Origin: Paraglomus occultum
Taxonomy: Eukaryota; Glomeromycota; Glomeromycetes; Paraglomerales; Paraglomeraceae
Length of the DNA: 16,199 nt
NCBI GenBank assembly: GCA_910592205.1
Contig: CAJVPJ010000816.1
Location: 1-16,199 of the forward strand
Reading direction: 5' to 3'
The position numbers and the translations under genes are program-made. The notes beneath the pieces are model-generated. The model was not told where the DNA came from and ran no database searches. It worked only from the letters and a program-made list of their open reading frames with translations. This document shows, one piece after another, positions 1 to 9,349 of the stretch (position 1 is its first letter; each line of letters begins with the position of its first letter).

Positions 1-74
1 CAGCCACATCAGCCTCACATTTATGTCACATAATAGAATGTTCACTTTGTCTGGTTTTGTTGCAGTCTGCCCCA
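1..74. repeat. Left copy of a distant inverted repeat (exact 40 bp core)
   Basis: Positions 35-74 are the exact reverse complement of 16114-16153, 40 of 40 bases. A second block, 1-16, matches the reverse complement of 16161-16176 with 14 of 16 bases. The spacer between the blocks is about ten bases longer here. The repeat overlaps the putative last exon of the Uma2-like gene and may continue beyond the window. It looks like a dispersed repeat in opposite orientation at the two ends of a gene island. Confidence 0.85.
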
Positions 75-1044
75 TATAAAGCACCAGACTTTGAGTAAAG
101 AGTAGGAAATTTTCTTTCTCAACATTCAACCCCTTACCTTCTGCCTTTCAACTCCTTGTCGCCAAAGCGTTGCCTAATAATTAACAATTTACTAAAATAA
201 TACAATAATTAAAAATATTAAAACCAATAAGACATACTAATACCTTCATATGCCGCTCTCTTTTTCCTGCTCCATCACGTGTAGCCAATGCATCATAGAG
301 CTTTATACCTAATATAGTTCGTACATATGATTGTCGTTTCCAAAGCCTACACTTGTCCATCAATTCAGAGGAACTTTGAGTAACAGCTACTTCAACCATT
401 ACCCTTGCATACGGGTTTCCCTACCGCATAAGTATTAATATTTAGAATATCATGAATATTAATATACAGTACACGATAATCAAAAATACCCTTATGTCGC
501 TGGGTGGTGGACCAGGGTGAGAGACAGGAGGAGCTGGAATGTAGGTCCGATATGGATAAACAGCAAGATCTGGTGCTCTGCAAATTCCATCTGGTGCATC
601 ATGAACTTTGAAAGGATATAATAAATACTAGACACAATAAAAAGTGAGAAATATCAAGTAAATTGGGAAAAAGTTTCTTACGTGGCTGACCAAGAACTTG
701 TATTGGAAGACACAGTTTACGGAAGGCGTTTCCAACAATCTCAATAACGGCTTCATGTTCGGGAGACGCCATTTCAACTATGTATACGGTCCCTTTCCTA
801 TAATCAAGCTTGTATCCGCTTATCTCTTTGTTTTCAATGAAAAAATTGTATTCTTGCTGGGATACGTTTGAGGCAATCGGAAAAGGAAGACTGCAATTCA
901 CACGAGTCAACACACCGGGCGAACTTCAATACAAACTAGTGCAATGTCTACTCACCTGCTTTCGTCTAACGACTTCTTCGGTAATTGAATCTTCTCTGAC
1001 GAAAACGTCTTCTTAAGGACTGCTTTAAGTTTATTATGAGACAT
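26..1044 (-). CDS. Uma2-like PD-(D/E)XK nuclease-fold protein, six putative exons, 3' end uncertain
   Basis: I join reverse-strand exons 1044-956, 890-682, 605-490, 420-244, 173-138 and tentatively 88-26; all junctions are GT-AG and the phases agree. The start has A at -3. The product is about 229 aa. Uma2-type features are the segment SPEHEAVIEI (exon 2), the pair P111-D112 in RAPDLAVYPY, and E148 in MVEVAVTQSS, followed by K161 and the stretch YVRTILGIKLYD. D112 and E148 fit the positions of the metal-binding acidic residues of the Uma2 restriction-endonuclease-like fold. Uma2 proteins are mostly bacterial; I recall many spliced homologues in arbuscular mycorrhizal fungi, often annotated as restriction endonuclease domain proteins, with unknown function. 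The body (exons 1-5) is well supported. The tail is doubtful: exon 6 lies in a 40-bp repeat found again at the right end of the window, and a different acceptor would leave the frame open past the window edge. Confidence 0.72.
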
Positions 1045-1796
1045 TTTTTATGATAGAGTCTTTAACTTGATTATGATAAATGGAGTGACTATCGCGAGGA
1101 ACTTTTATTCACAAGATAAATGGAGTGACAAAGTGATCGCGGAGAAATAATTGCTTAATTTTATATTTGCTGTTCACGCAGAAAACTCAGCTGGTTCAAC
1201 CAATACGGACGATCAACACGCTGTTGCAGGGGTTAGCGCAAGTTAAAATCAAATTTACCAATCACTCGGTAATTGAATGATGTCAGAATCACGACACGAT
1301 GAATCTGTCACTTTTCAACCAAATTTAGTAACTTTTTAATTTGGTTCTGCATTATCAAAACATTTTACAAAACACAGTGATATAGAATATAGTGATAGGA
1401 GTATTATAACGATTCCTTTTAATTCAACTAACATGCAGAGATTTTATTTTTGAAGTGTACGTCGAAATAATTGACATAGTTTAATGCGTTTTTACGTGTT
1501 CTAAAAAATTCGTAACTTTACAGGCGATTAGTATTGTTTGTGATATTTACTTAGTGAAAATTTCAAAAACATTTGCTCATTTCCCATCCCAAATTACAGG
1601 ATTCAATTGCTTATGTCTTTACTGTATGTACATGGAACAATAACGGACAAAGAAATGCCTAAATACCTAAGACCCGTTATACAGTGCATTATATTGTAAA
1701 TATTATCTGTTAATGAAGATTAGTATGTACACTTTATTCTGCATCCAATGCTGAATCATAAAATTATTATCTGCTTGAGGCTCTGGTACATTAATA
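1045..1796. other. Intergenic, no gene seen
   Basis: AT-rich spacer between the start of the Uma2-like gene and the Tc1-type element. It should hold the reverse-strand promoter of the Uma2-like gene near 1045-1200. Stop codons are frequent in all frames, and I recognise no protein motif, tRNA or repeat in it. Confidence 0.6.
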
Positions 1797-2686
1797 CAGT
1801 GTGTAACGAAAATAATTGCCATCACAAAAAATTGCATAACTCAACAATGTCACAAGATATTTAAACAATTCAAAATGTTTCAGAAAGTTTATAATGTACT
1901 TTGTTATAGATAAAATTTAATATGAAATTATATCCCCGTTATTTTCCAAAACAAGCTCGCACATTTTTTTTATTGATAAAACTAAATTGTTCACTGTTTT
2001 AATTGAAATCAGGACATCCATTCTTTAACCATAAACTTTTTCAACTTATTAATATCCTTTGACATTCGTTTTTCAACATTGCTTTATCAGTAACAACGAC
2101 TGGAGGCCCAACTCAAACAATTCGCTATGACTGGCTTAACGGCACTCAATTACCGAAGGAGATACACAAAAAAACTAATATTTCTACTTCATACAATCAG
2201 GTATAATCTTAATAAACTCCGAGATTCAGAATTTGTCGAACATAGGAAGGGAAATAGTCGTCGTTCACAAATTACACAGACGGTATATCTGCTTCACTGA
2301 CATAATAAATGAGCCCTTCTATGTAATATATTGCAAACCCAGCTCCTGCCAGTTGCTCAAAGCAAGTATGGCAAAAACTGGCGCTTGCAACAAGATAACG
2401 ATTCAAGCACACCTCGCGTGTTGCCAAGGATTCATTGTCGAGAATGGGATTCGGGTTATTGATTGCCCATCCAATAGCCCATACCTTAATTCCATAGAAA
2501 ACATGTGGTAAATAATCAAATGTAAATTCGGGAATGTCTGACAATCCGAAGTTTTTATTGTGAAAAACGTTTACTTGATTAGTAGCGAAATGTAAATAAT
2601 AGCGCGTTGACAATAAACAACGCGTTTCTAGTTTATTATACAAAATATTTTCGATTTTTCGAAGACAATCATTTCGTTGCACACTG
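1797..2686 (+). mobile_element. Tc1/mariner-type DNA transposon, complete ends, inactive
   Basis: The left end reads CAGTGTGTAACGAAAATAAT from 1797. The reverse complement of the right end, read down from 2686, is CAGTGTGCAACGAAATGATT. These imperfect terminal inverted repeats start with the Tc1-type CAGTG. Both ends abut a TA dinucleotide (1795-1796 and 2687-2688), the target-site duplication typical of the superfamily. Inside, in the forward direction, is a broken DDE transposase C-terminus (about 2313-2512). The copy is 890 bp, shorter than a usual autonomous Tc1 element (about 1.3-1.6 kb), so it has lost internal sequence. The coding remnant lies toward the right end, as expected. Element and family are assigned with high confidence; the exact subfamily is not known. 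Confidence 0.88.
2313..2512 (+). pseudogene. Tc1-type DDE transposase remnant
   Basis: In the frame of position 2316, codons up to about 2415 give LLPVAQSKYGKNWRLQQDND, which contains the second catalytic Asp of Tc1 transposases (QQDND). Around 2405-2420 the homology moves to another frame, which reads CQGFIVENGIRVIDC followed by PSNSPYLNSIENMW; this matches the family motif ending in PIENLW with the catalytic Glu. A TAA at 2512 directly follows that Trp, where intact relatives continue with a Ser and then IIK. The same frame after the stop still reads IIK. Upstream of about 2313 the first frame is closed by TGA. At least one frameshift and one stop make the gene dead; the N-terminal helix-turn-helix and first Asp region are not recognisable. 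Confidence 0.85.
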
Positions 2687-2754
2687 TATGTATTATTGTT
2701 AAATTAGTAAAACTTGGTTAGAATTATTCAAAGAAAAAACAATCGTACTTATAT

Positions 2755-2915
2755 TACAGGTAAAACCGGCGGACCTGGTTTGCTGATTTTTGTCCGGTTT
2801 AGCCAATGAACGGTTCAGAAAATTGTTTACCTATAAAAAGTTTCTAATTAATGAAAATTGGTGTAGTCGTGAGGCGGCCGGTTAAACGTTTAATCAGTGC
2901 CGGTTTAAACAGGTT
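2755..2915. repeat. Cluster of CCGGTTTA-type motifs, possible miniature element
   Basis: The octamer AAACCGGC at 2763-2770 is matched in inverse by GCCGGTTT at 2899-2906. Further copies are CCGGTTTA at 2794-2801 and CCGGTTAAAC at 2878-2887, which is nearly repeated as CCGGTTTAAAC at 2900-2910. Four copies in about 150 bp, two of them forming inverted outer ends, could be a small foldback or MITE relic, or a protein-binding cluster. There is no coding potential. The boundaries are approximate. Confidence 0.4.
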
Positions 2916-2986
2916 TTATGTGTACTTAAAATGCGCTATATAATTTTCAAGTTTTCTGGTTCACCATGAGTTGAAGCTGATGTTTA

Positions 2987-3523
2987 TTAGTTTTCGTTTT
3001 TCTCAATAAATTCACATACTTGTTGATCGGAATGAGGCACGTGAACGTTTTGTGCCCAATCGTAACTGTAATGAGCAGTAGCATTAACGCTACAATAATC
3101 AGTTTTACCTCTCGGCATAAAATGCGCATCTACTAATTTTCTCTGTTGTTCTGCTAATTTCGTATTTTTGTTGTAATAGTTTCTCTCTAATTTAGCCTTA
3201 ACTAAATGTTCTTTGTATCTTTTTAGTAAGTCTCTCGCTTCTTCTTCCTTACGAGCATTATACTGTAAACCATTCCGAAAATGTTGGCACATGTCACATA
3301 AATCTGTTCTCGGACTCATAATTTGAATATAAGGCGTTAATTGTGTCATAACTTACGAAACGCATCATATTTTAACAATTTCAGTGTGCTACCATTTTCA
3401 AGACCTGCAATAAAATCACGATAGACCGCTTTATAACTCGTTTCGGCTGGCAATAGTGTCAGCGATTGAGTAATGCGATTGACATTTCTACCAGGGCTTG
3501 GTAGTCCATGGATGGGTTTTGTA
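2987..3523 (-). pseudogene. Transposon-type ORF remnant (PRTDLCDMC family), frameshifted and truncated
   Basis: On the reverse strand a segment from about 3520 to 3353 reads in one frame (including TSYKAVYRDFIAGLENGSTL and ending KYDAFRKL). The protein then continues in another frame from 3349 with MTQLTPYIQIMSPRTDLCDM. One base appears to be missing near 3347-3352, since relatives carry an unbroken LWHQLTP-like join. The second part has a C-x2-C pair, a Lys/Glu-rich helix (RKEEEARDLLKRYKEHL) and YDWAQNVHVPHSDQQV. It resembles, from memory, the DUF7869-like mobile-element proteins common in arbuscular mycorrhizal fungi and some animals. Homology stops at DQQV, where relatives continue with GPIYF; here nine unrelated residues lead to a stop at 2987. 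Both ends are lost. The family name is tentative; its repeat nature is a reasonable inference. Confidence 0.65.
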
Positions 3524-3600
3524 ATACCATAATATCAAATCATGTGATCTGATTAACATTTCAGCGCGTTTTCGGAACGTTTGATTCGAAAAGGTACAAC

Positions 3601-3958
3601 ATGGAAAACCCTCATGAAGAGCAACAAAACTCTTTGCTTAGCAGAATTATATCTAACGTTGTGAGTAGAAACATCAATATTCCAAATACAGCTAAAGTAC
3701 ATCACGCTTATACGAAGCTTTGTTATAGCAAAAGCTCAACGACGTGTTGGAGGACGTAAACGAGCGAATGGACGTAAGTGCAATAATTGTCAGTGTAATG
3801 TTCGGTATTCGCAGAGGATACTGACTGCCGGTTAATTATTACAGGAAATCAATCAATACAACGAGAAAATTGGAGTGTTGTCCCAAGTATGGGCAAACTA
3901 TAGTAGAAATGTCATGTTTAATCTACAAAGCATCAAAAAACTAGAGGATCCGATCTAA
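3601..3958 (+). CDS. DAD4: DASH/Dam1 complex subunit Dad4
   Basis: Exons 3601-3660, 3729-3773 and 3845-3958 join with GT-AG introns (68 and 71 nt) to give exactly 72 codons plus stop, the same length as budding-yeast Dad4. The N-terminus MENPHEEQQNSLLSRIISNV is the family signature. The rest is one predicted helix ending KKLEDPI, with the typical WANYSRNVMFNL segment. Dad4 is a small coiled-coil subunit of the ten-protein DASH (Dam1) ring complex, which couples kinetochores to microtubule plus ends in the nucleus; DASH is known from fungi. The start has A at -3 and is the only sensible ATG. Each exon is too short to stand out as an ORF, so this gene is easily missed. A decayed transposon ORF ends about 80 bp upstream, squeezing the promoter. 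An AATAAA-like signal lies near 4200. Confidence 0.93.
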
Positions 3959-4488
3959 ACACGACTTTTGGTTCCTATTCATAAACGTCTCCTCCACGAA
4001 AACGGACTTTAGCTGGTCTGTCACCATGTTTCACCCAGACGTTGAAAGACATGTGTAAAGTTTATTCGCATATGGAATATGTTTAATCTTATTATTAAAA
4101 GATAAACTGACCATTGCTTAAAATTAATTTTGGATGAATGGTTTACACTTGGTGCATCTGCAGCCAGTGGTTACACTGCCGAAGGATATGTTAATGGGCA
4201 ATAAAAATAGTTTAATACAAAGTAATTGTTGTATTTCATATTGGCATTAATTGTTAAAGTTATACTGGCTGAAAGTAGAAGATAGGGCACAATTTCGAGG
4301 CGCAAATTCATAATGCATTATGCCTTGGGGAAGCGACAGTTTTTGTGATTTGACGTAATAATTCTGACACGGCGATATCATCCTAAACATTGGTACCTTC
4401 GTCAGGTTAATCGCATCACATGATAAAGAATTAGATAATCATAATCTCGTACCTCAATAGTTTATGAAGCTTTTCTTCATCCCTTGAA
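3959..4488. other. Intergenic, DAD4 3' region and TFIIIC-subunit promoter
   Basis: AT-rich spacer of 530 bp. An AATAAA-like element near 4200 could serve the DAD4 transcript. In-frame TGA at 4465 separates it from the next gene. I see no protein motif, tRNA or repeat. Confidence 0.6.
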
Positions 4489-7400
4489 ATGTCCGCTGAC
4501 CAACCCACGGCCACCGACTCTTCATCCAACTCTCCGCCTTCAACCTTCTTAGCGCTCCTCAATGATAATGATGACGACCACATAACCAACCTTCTCGCCG
4601 AAACGGTCCCACAACTAACGCAAAATACCATTACTAATCTTGAAAATATACCAGAATTTTCGGGATCATCTGCGCCACCATTGATGCCGTTTGGCAGATC
4701 AGAAGACGAGGATGGAGAAGAGTTGTTACTTGATCCAGAAGATTGGGATGAGAGAAGACATGGGGAAGTAATGTGGTTTACGGATGAAGAGATGGATGGC
4801 GGAGAAGAAGCTGATGAAGGTGATGAAGATGATGCGGAAGCTGAAGGCATGGAGGTAGGGAGCAGCAGTGAAGAATGCGAGGATGATGATTTGATTCCTT
4901 CTTTTGGGTGAGTTTTCATATACGTTGTAACTTTTTTTTTATTAACTCGATGTTTATACTTTATACGATTCTAACACGTAATTTTTCGCAGACGTCTTTT
5001 GGAGGAGGCCGAATCAGCACGAACGGCACTAGAAGCCGAAGGGTCTATGCCGAGTTTCTTTGCCGGTAGCGAGGAGGAATGGCGTCAATTTACTATCGAT
5101 CTTCGGCTAACTAGCGGCGTCGGTAAAATCCGTCGGACTGTAAGTGTATTTTTCTTCTTGTTAAGTATGGATTGCATAGTTTATTATTCGATTCTCATTT
5201 ACTTAATCGTCTGTTATGAACAATTCTTATGGTGCATATACGTTTATTATCGCCTATCGCACCTTTTCAAATAGCGCGGCTCAGAGTCCGCCCTCCCTCC
5301 GGACATTCGTGCCATGATTGGTGAAGCCAACAAGTTCTACGTTACCAGAGATTTTCAAAAGGCGACGGAATTATTGCAAGAAATAGTTAAACGAAACCCG
5401 AACATACACCGCGTTTGGTTTACTCTCGCACTGATACATGATGAGTTAGGGAAACACGAACGAGCATTACAACTGTTTATGGTTGCTGCACACTTGACGC
5501 CTAAAGATGGAGCCTTGTGGAAGAGATTAGGGTTGCTGTCGAGGTAAGAGCGTAGTCGAGAAATAGAGTCGGAGGTATGAATTATATAAAAGATTGGTAC
5601 GGCCTTCTTTAAAGATTAAACTGTTCAAGGCTCTGTTTGGTATGATATTGCCAGCTTGAACGGAAAGTTAGAGTACATCTGTAATTTTGTGGTTACGACT
5701 TTATTTATTAGAAAACACAATCATATGAAGCAGGCCATATATTGCTATTCAAAAGCGATAAAAGCCAATAGCAATGACTTGGATGCAGTGTGGGATCGTT
5801 CCTATCTTTACGCAGAAACTGGGCAATTGAAAAAGGTAGTATGTTACTATGCATATGTATTTTTATTTTCAACCTTCTAACACATTCCACCCAAATCATG
5901 CAATTATCAACAGGCGCTCGAAGGTTATACTCAAATTTTAAAACAAATGCCCGACGACATGAACGTAGTTCGTGAGATAAGCAAAATTCATATCATGAAC
6001 AATGATATTCCACAAGCTATATCCATATTTTCAGCTGCTTTTAATTCATATCTTTGTCGACCCTACTCGGAGGTTGCTGATGTCGAAGGCTCTTTTGGAT
6101 ATTCGGAAATAAACATGCTGGCGGAGTTATACATGTTACAGAATGATTATCAAAAAGCAATAGATGCAATTAAGAAGGCAGTGAGGTGGATTCAAGGACG
6201 AGAAAAAGAAACTTGGTGGGATGCTTTCGATGATGATAGAGAATATGAGGAAGGCGAGGGAGAAAGGGGAGTTGGAACAAACAGAAGGAGTGAATTTGCT
6301 GACGTGAACAGTGTGAGAGGCGGAGGAGGGTCTAATGTACGGTTACCTGCTGAGTTGAGGGTAAAATTGGCACAGTGCAGAATTCTTCTGGATCAAGCAG
6401 AGGAAGGGAAGGTATATTGGGAAAGCTGGTTTTGTCATTTATGCACTGCCATCGAGTTTGCTTTCGAACTTGTAGTTTCTCTTGTATTTTTAGATGCATT
6501 TGGAATACTTTTACCAATACGATATCAAGTCTTATATTGACTTGTATTATGATGTTGGCGAGACTTTGATGGATAAGAATTTGTTTGAAGATGCTTTGAC
6601 TACATACGAAGCCATTTTATCGACCGTGAAGGTATCGTGGTAAACCGGTTTTATTCTGAATACAATTGACCCATAACAAGAATATTCATTCGGTAGACAC
6701 ACGCATTCTGCAGGACAAGTTGCAATGTCCCCAAGCTTGTATTCAAATTGGATTTTGTTACCGAGAATTGGGCGAGTTACGGAATGCGTTGGAATATTTA
6801 AAGGCTGGTGAGCTTCAAGCAATATATCTAATTAAAAAATTATGTGTTTTTATGCTGTTTTCCAAATACGGTTCTTAGTTTTGTAATTCTTATTAACTAA
6901 TTGGTCAGCTGTCAAGGGTATGCCCAATAACTTGGACGTAAAGTTGGCTTTAGCAGAAGTATATGAAGATTTACACGAGGATGCAAAAGCATTGGAATTA
7001 GTTAATGAAGGTAACATGAGTCAGAGAATATTTAAATCGGATGAATTGATGCTAAAGCATTAGGTCTAACATTTTTGGGCATCTCATTCTTTATTCGAAG
7101 TTCTCACCATTCGCCAACTCCAACGCATATCGACAAACACAAATCCTTTGTCAGCCAACGTACAACCCGCTTCTCCTTCGCCTCCTTCACCTCCCTCACA
7201 TCCATCTACTCCTGACTCTATTTTACCTCTAATTCCGGATGATCAATCTACGCCGCAATCTCGTTCCCAAACGCATCATGAGGAATTGCGTCAGTTTGCC
7301 GCCGAAAAACGAGAAGAAACTCGTATTCGTTTTCACCAACTAGACCTGCTTTCATCAAGAATAAATGCAGGCGAAGACAGTGCTGCTGAAGAATATTTAA

Positions 7401-9349
7401 ACACTGCCAGAGCGTTGATGGATGATTGGTCAAATATGAAAGCATTTTATCCGAGAGATTCAAGATTTAGGGGCCTGGGAAGGAGATGGGGACGAAAGAG
7501 AAAGGGTCTGTTTTTGGCTATAGTTCAGGGCGGTGAAGGAGATGAAAATGAAGACGTAGATTTGGATGTGCAGGCCAGGGAGATGGCTAGGCGACTTAAG
7601 AGAAATCTTGGTAAGTTATTGAAAATGAGAGACGGATTACAGACGTATGTGCAAATCTGAATGGTATTGTTTGATCAAGCATATACATCATACACTGTTT
7701 ATCAGCTGGTGAAAATGATGAAAAAACTCCTGTGGACCAGAGTAAAGTAATGTTCCAAGGGGTACCTGTGGCTGACTGGTTTGACTTCTTTGTTCAGGTA
7801 TTTTATGATGTGTTATGTATGAAACTTGTCAAACTGCTTGTTTATTATCTACTGACTAACACACATGTTTTGTGATAAGTATGCAATTATAGCAGTTAAA
7901 CACGGGCGTGAGAGTGAAGCATGTGATACACTAAGGAGAGCTAGTCTTGCGCGTGTTTTTTATCATGACGAGCCACGCAAGATTCTCTTTAAACTGTTAT
8001 TAATGGGTAAGTAAAATTTATACTCGCGTCGTCTCGTGTATACTGCTAATGCAAAGAATAGGCGAGCTTATCCAATGCCTATCCGTTCAATATTACAGCG
8101 TGCGCCTTGCATTGGAATAATTTTGAAGTTGTATGTGAATGCGCTCGATTTTTCTGCATGTACAAGCAGTTTTATTCGGATACTTATTTGCTTTACATAG
8201 CGAGTATGTCGAGGTAATTGTAAGATCGTGATACTCGAGAGTTTAGTACGCTTTTGGCAACAAACCAACCACATAACACAACTTACATGTACATGTCTCT
8301 TTTCTTTGTTCGTCACAGCGGAAATAGCGCAGTCTCTTGCTTTGCATCCACCAACTCGGCAAAGTTCTTTATTCGCCAAGTGAAGGCGTTTGATGAGCTT
8401 GTCGAACGTTCACGCAATAACGAAGACAATGAACATGACTCGGATCTGGATATTGATACGGAGCCAAATGTTGTTAATAAGGAACAAAAATCTAAAACCA
8501 AATTTAAGCCGTCTATACATAGCGCTGCTTTGCTTTTATTACATGGCCATATACTGGTCTCTGCTAGGAGTTATGTTGCTGCAATAGGTGAATATGATTG
8601 GCGATGCACTTAATGTCATGACGCCTGTAATTATAACTAACACATTCATATTGTCTTGTTAACTATTTAGCTTATTATACTCGTGCCTATCAATTGTCTC
8701 CCAATGATCCCATCATAAGTTTGTGCCTTGGACTTGCCTATCTTCACCGAGCTATGTCAAGACAGACTGATAATCGACATTGTCAGATATTTCAGGTTAT
8801 TATTTATTTAAAATAATGGTTGTTCATGATATGTTACATTTACATATTCTATTTAATGGAAACTTTTTTTGTAGGGATTTTCGTATTTATACAACTATTG
8901 CGAATTAAGAAATAGAAATCAAGAAGCAGAGTTTAATCTTGGCAGAGCACTTCATTCCATAGGTAAATATTGATTGTAAATATGTGCGAAATATTAACAA
9001 GGTAGTTAATTTGCATTTTTCGAAATATAGGATTGTATCATTTGGCTATTATACACTATGAAAGAGCATTAAAACTGCCATCACTCAGAGAAGAATTGAT
9101 ACAGAAAGGACAAGTACTTCATTTTGCAAATCACCATCATTGTAGCATTTAAACACGTCCTTTACTGTACTCTTTACTTACCTTCCATTTATTTCTTGTT
9201 CCTAGGTAACATCTGCTGAAATTGAAGAAGATGAAGATGATCCAACTGATCTTAAGAGAGATATCGCCTACAATATGGCAATGATATACATGGAGAGTGG
9301 ATCACCAGCACTTGCTCAGCAATTATTGCGACAACATTGTACAATATAA
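4489..9349 (+). CDS. sfc4: Transcription factor TFIIIC large TPR subunit (Sfc4/Tfc4, tau131 family)
   Basis: Seventeen exons join in phase: 4489-4907, 4992-5139, 5275-5543, 5712-5835, 5914-6411, 6494-6631, 6714-6807, 6909-7010, 7155-7610, 7706-7797, 7880-8006, 8099-8213, 8319-8587, 8671-8795, 8875-8962, 9031-9113, 9206-9349. The result is about 1,096 aa, against roughly 1,000-1,025 in yeasts. The start is the first ATG after the in-frame TGA at 4465. Layout: acidic N-terminus (about 60-137), then LPPDIRAMIGEANKFYVTRD opening a TPR array (about 200-600), a Pro/Ser-rich plus charged linker (about 598-750), and a C-terminal TPR array with family motifs NLGRALHSIG and DLKRDIAYNMAMIYMESGSP. The protein is the scaffold of the tau-A module of TFIIIC; it binds at tRNA and 5S genes and recruits TFIIIB (Brf1, Bdp1) for RNA polymerase III. 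It converges on the cyclophilin gene. Intron 3 (168 nt) could hide a small exon, and intron 4 has a weak GTAGTA donor. Confidence 0.93.

Noticed and set aside
1187-1215. GGTTCAACC resembling a tRNA T-loop
   Set aside because: The flanking bases do not form a T stem, and no acceptor, D or anticodon arms can be drawn around it.
2272-2682. Reverse-strand ORF of 136 codons
   Set aside because: It lies antisense to the decayed Tc1 transposase and runs into the inverted repeat, with no recognisable motif.
4431-4919. Reverse-strand serine-rich ORF of 162 codons
   Set aside because: It mirrors the acidic GAA/GAT-rich first exon of the TFIIIC subunit; the Ser runs are the complement of Asp/Glu codons.
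5656-5880. Separate small ORF with TPR-like residues
   Set aside because: Its TPR part is exon 4 of the TFIIIC subunit; the rest is read-through of introns 3 and 4.
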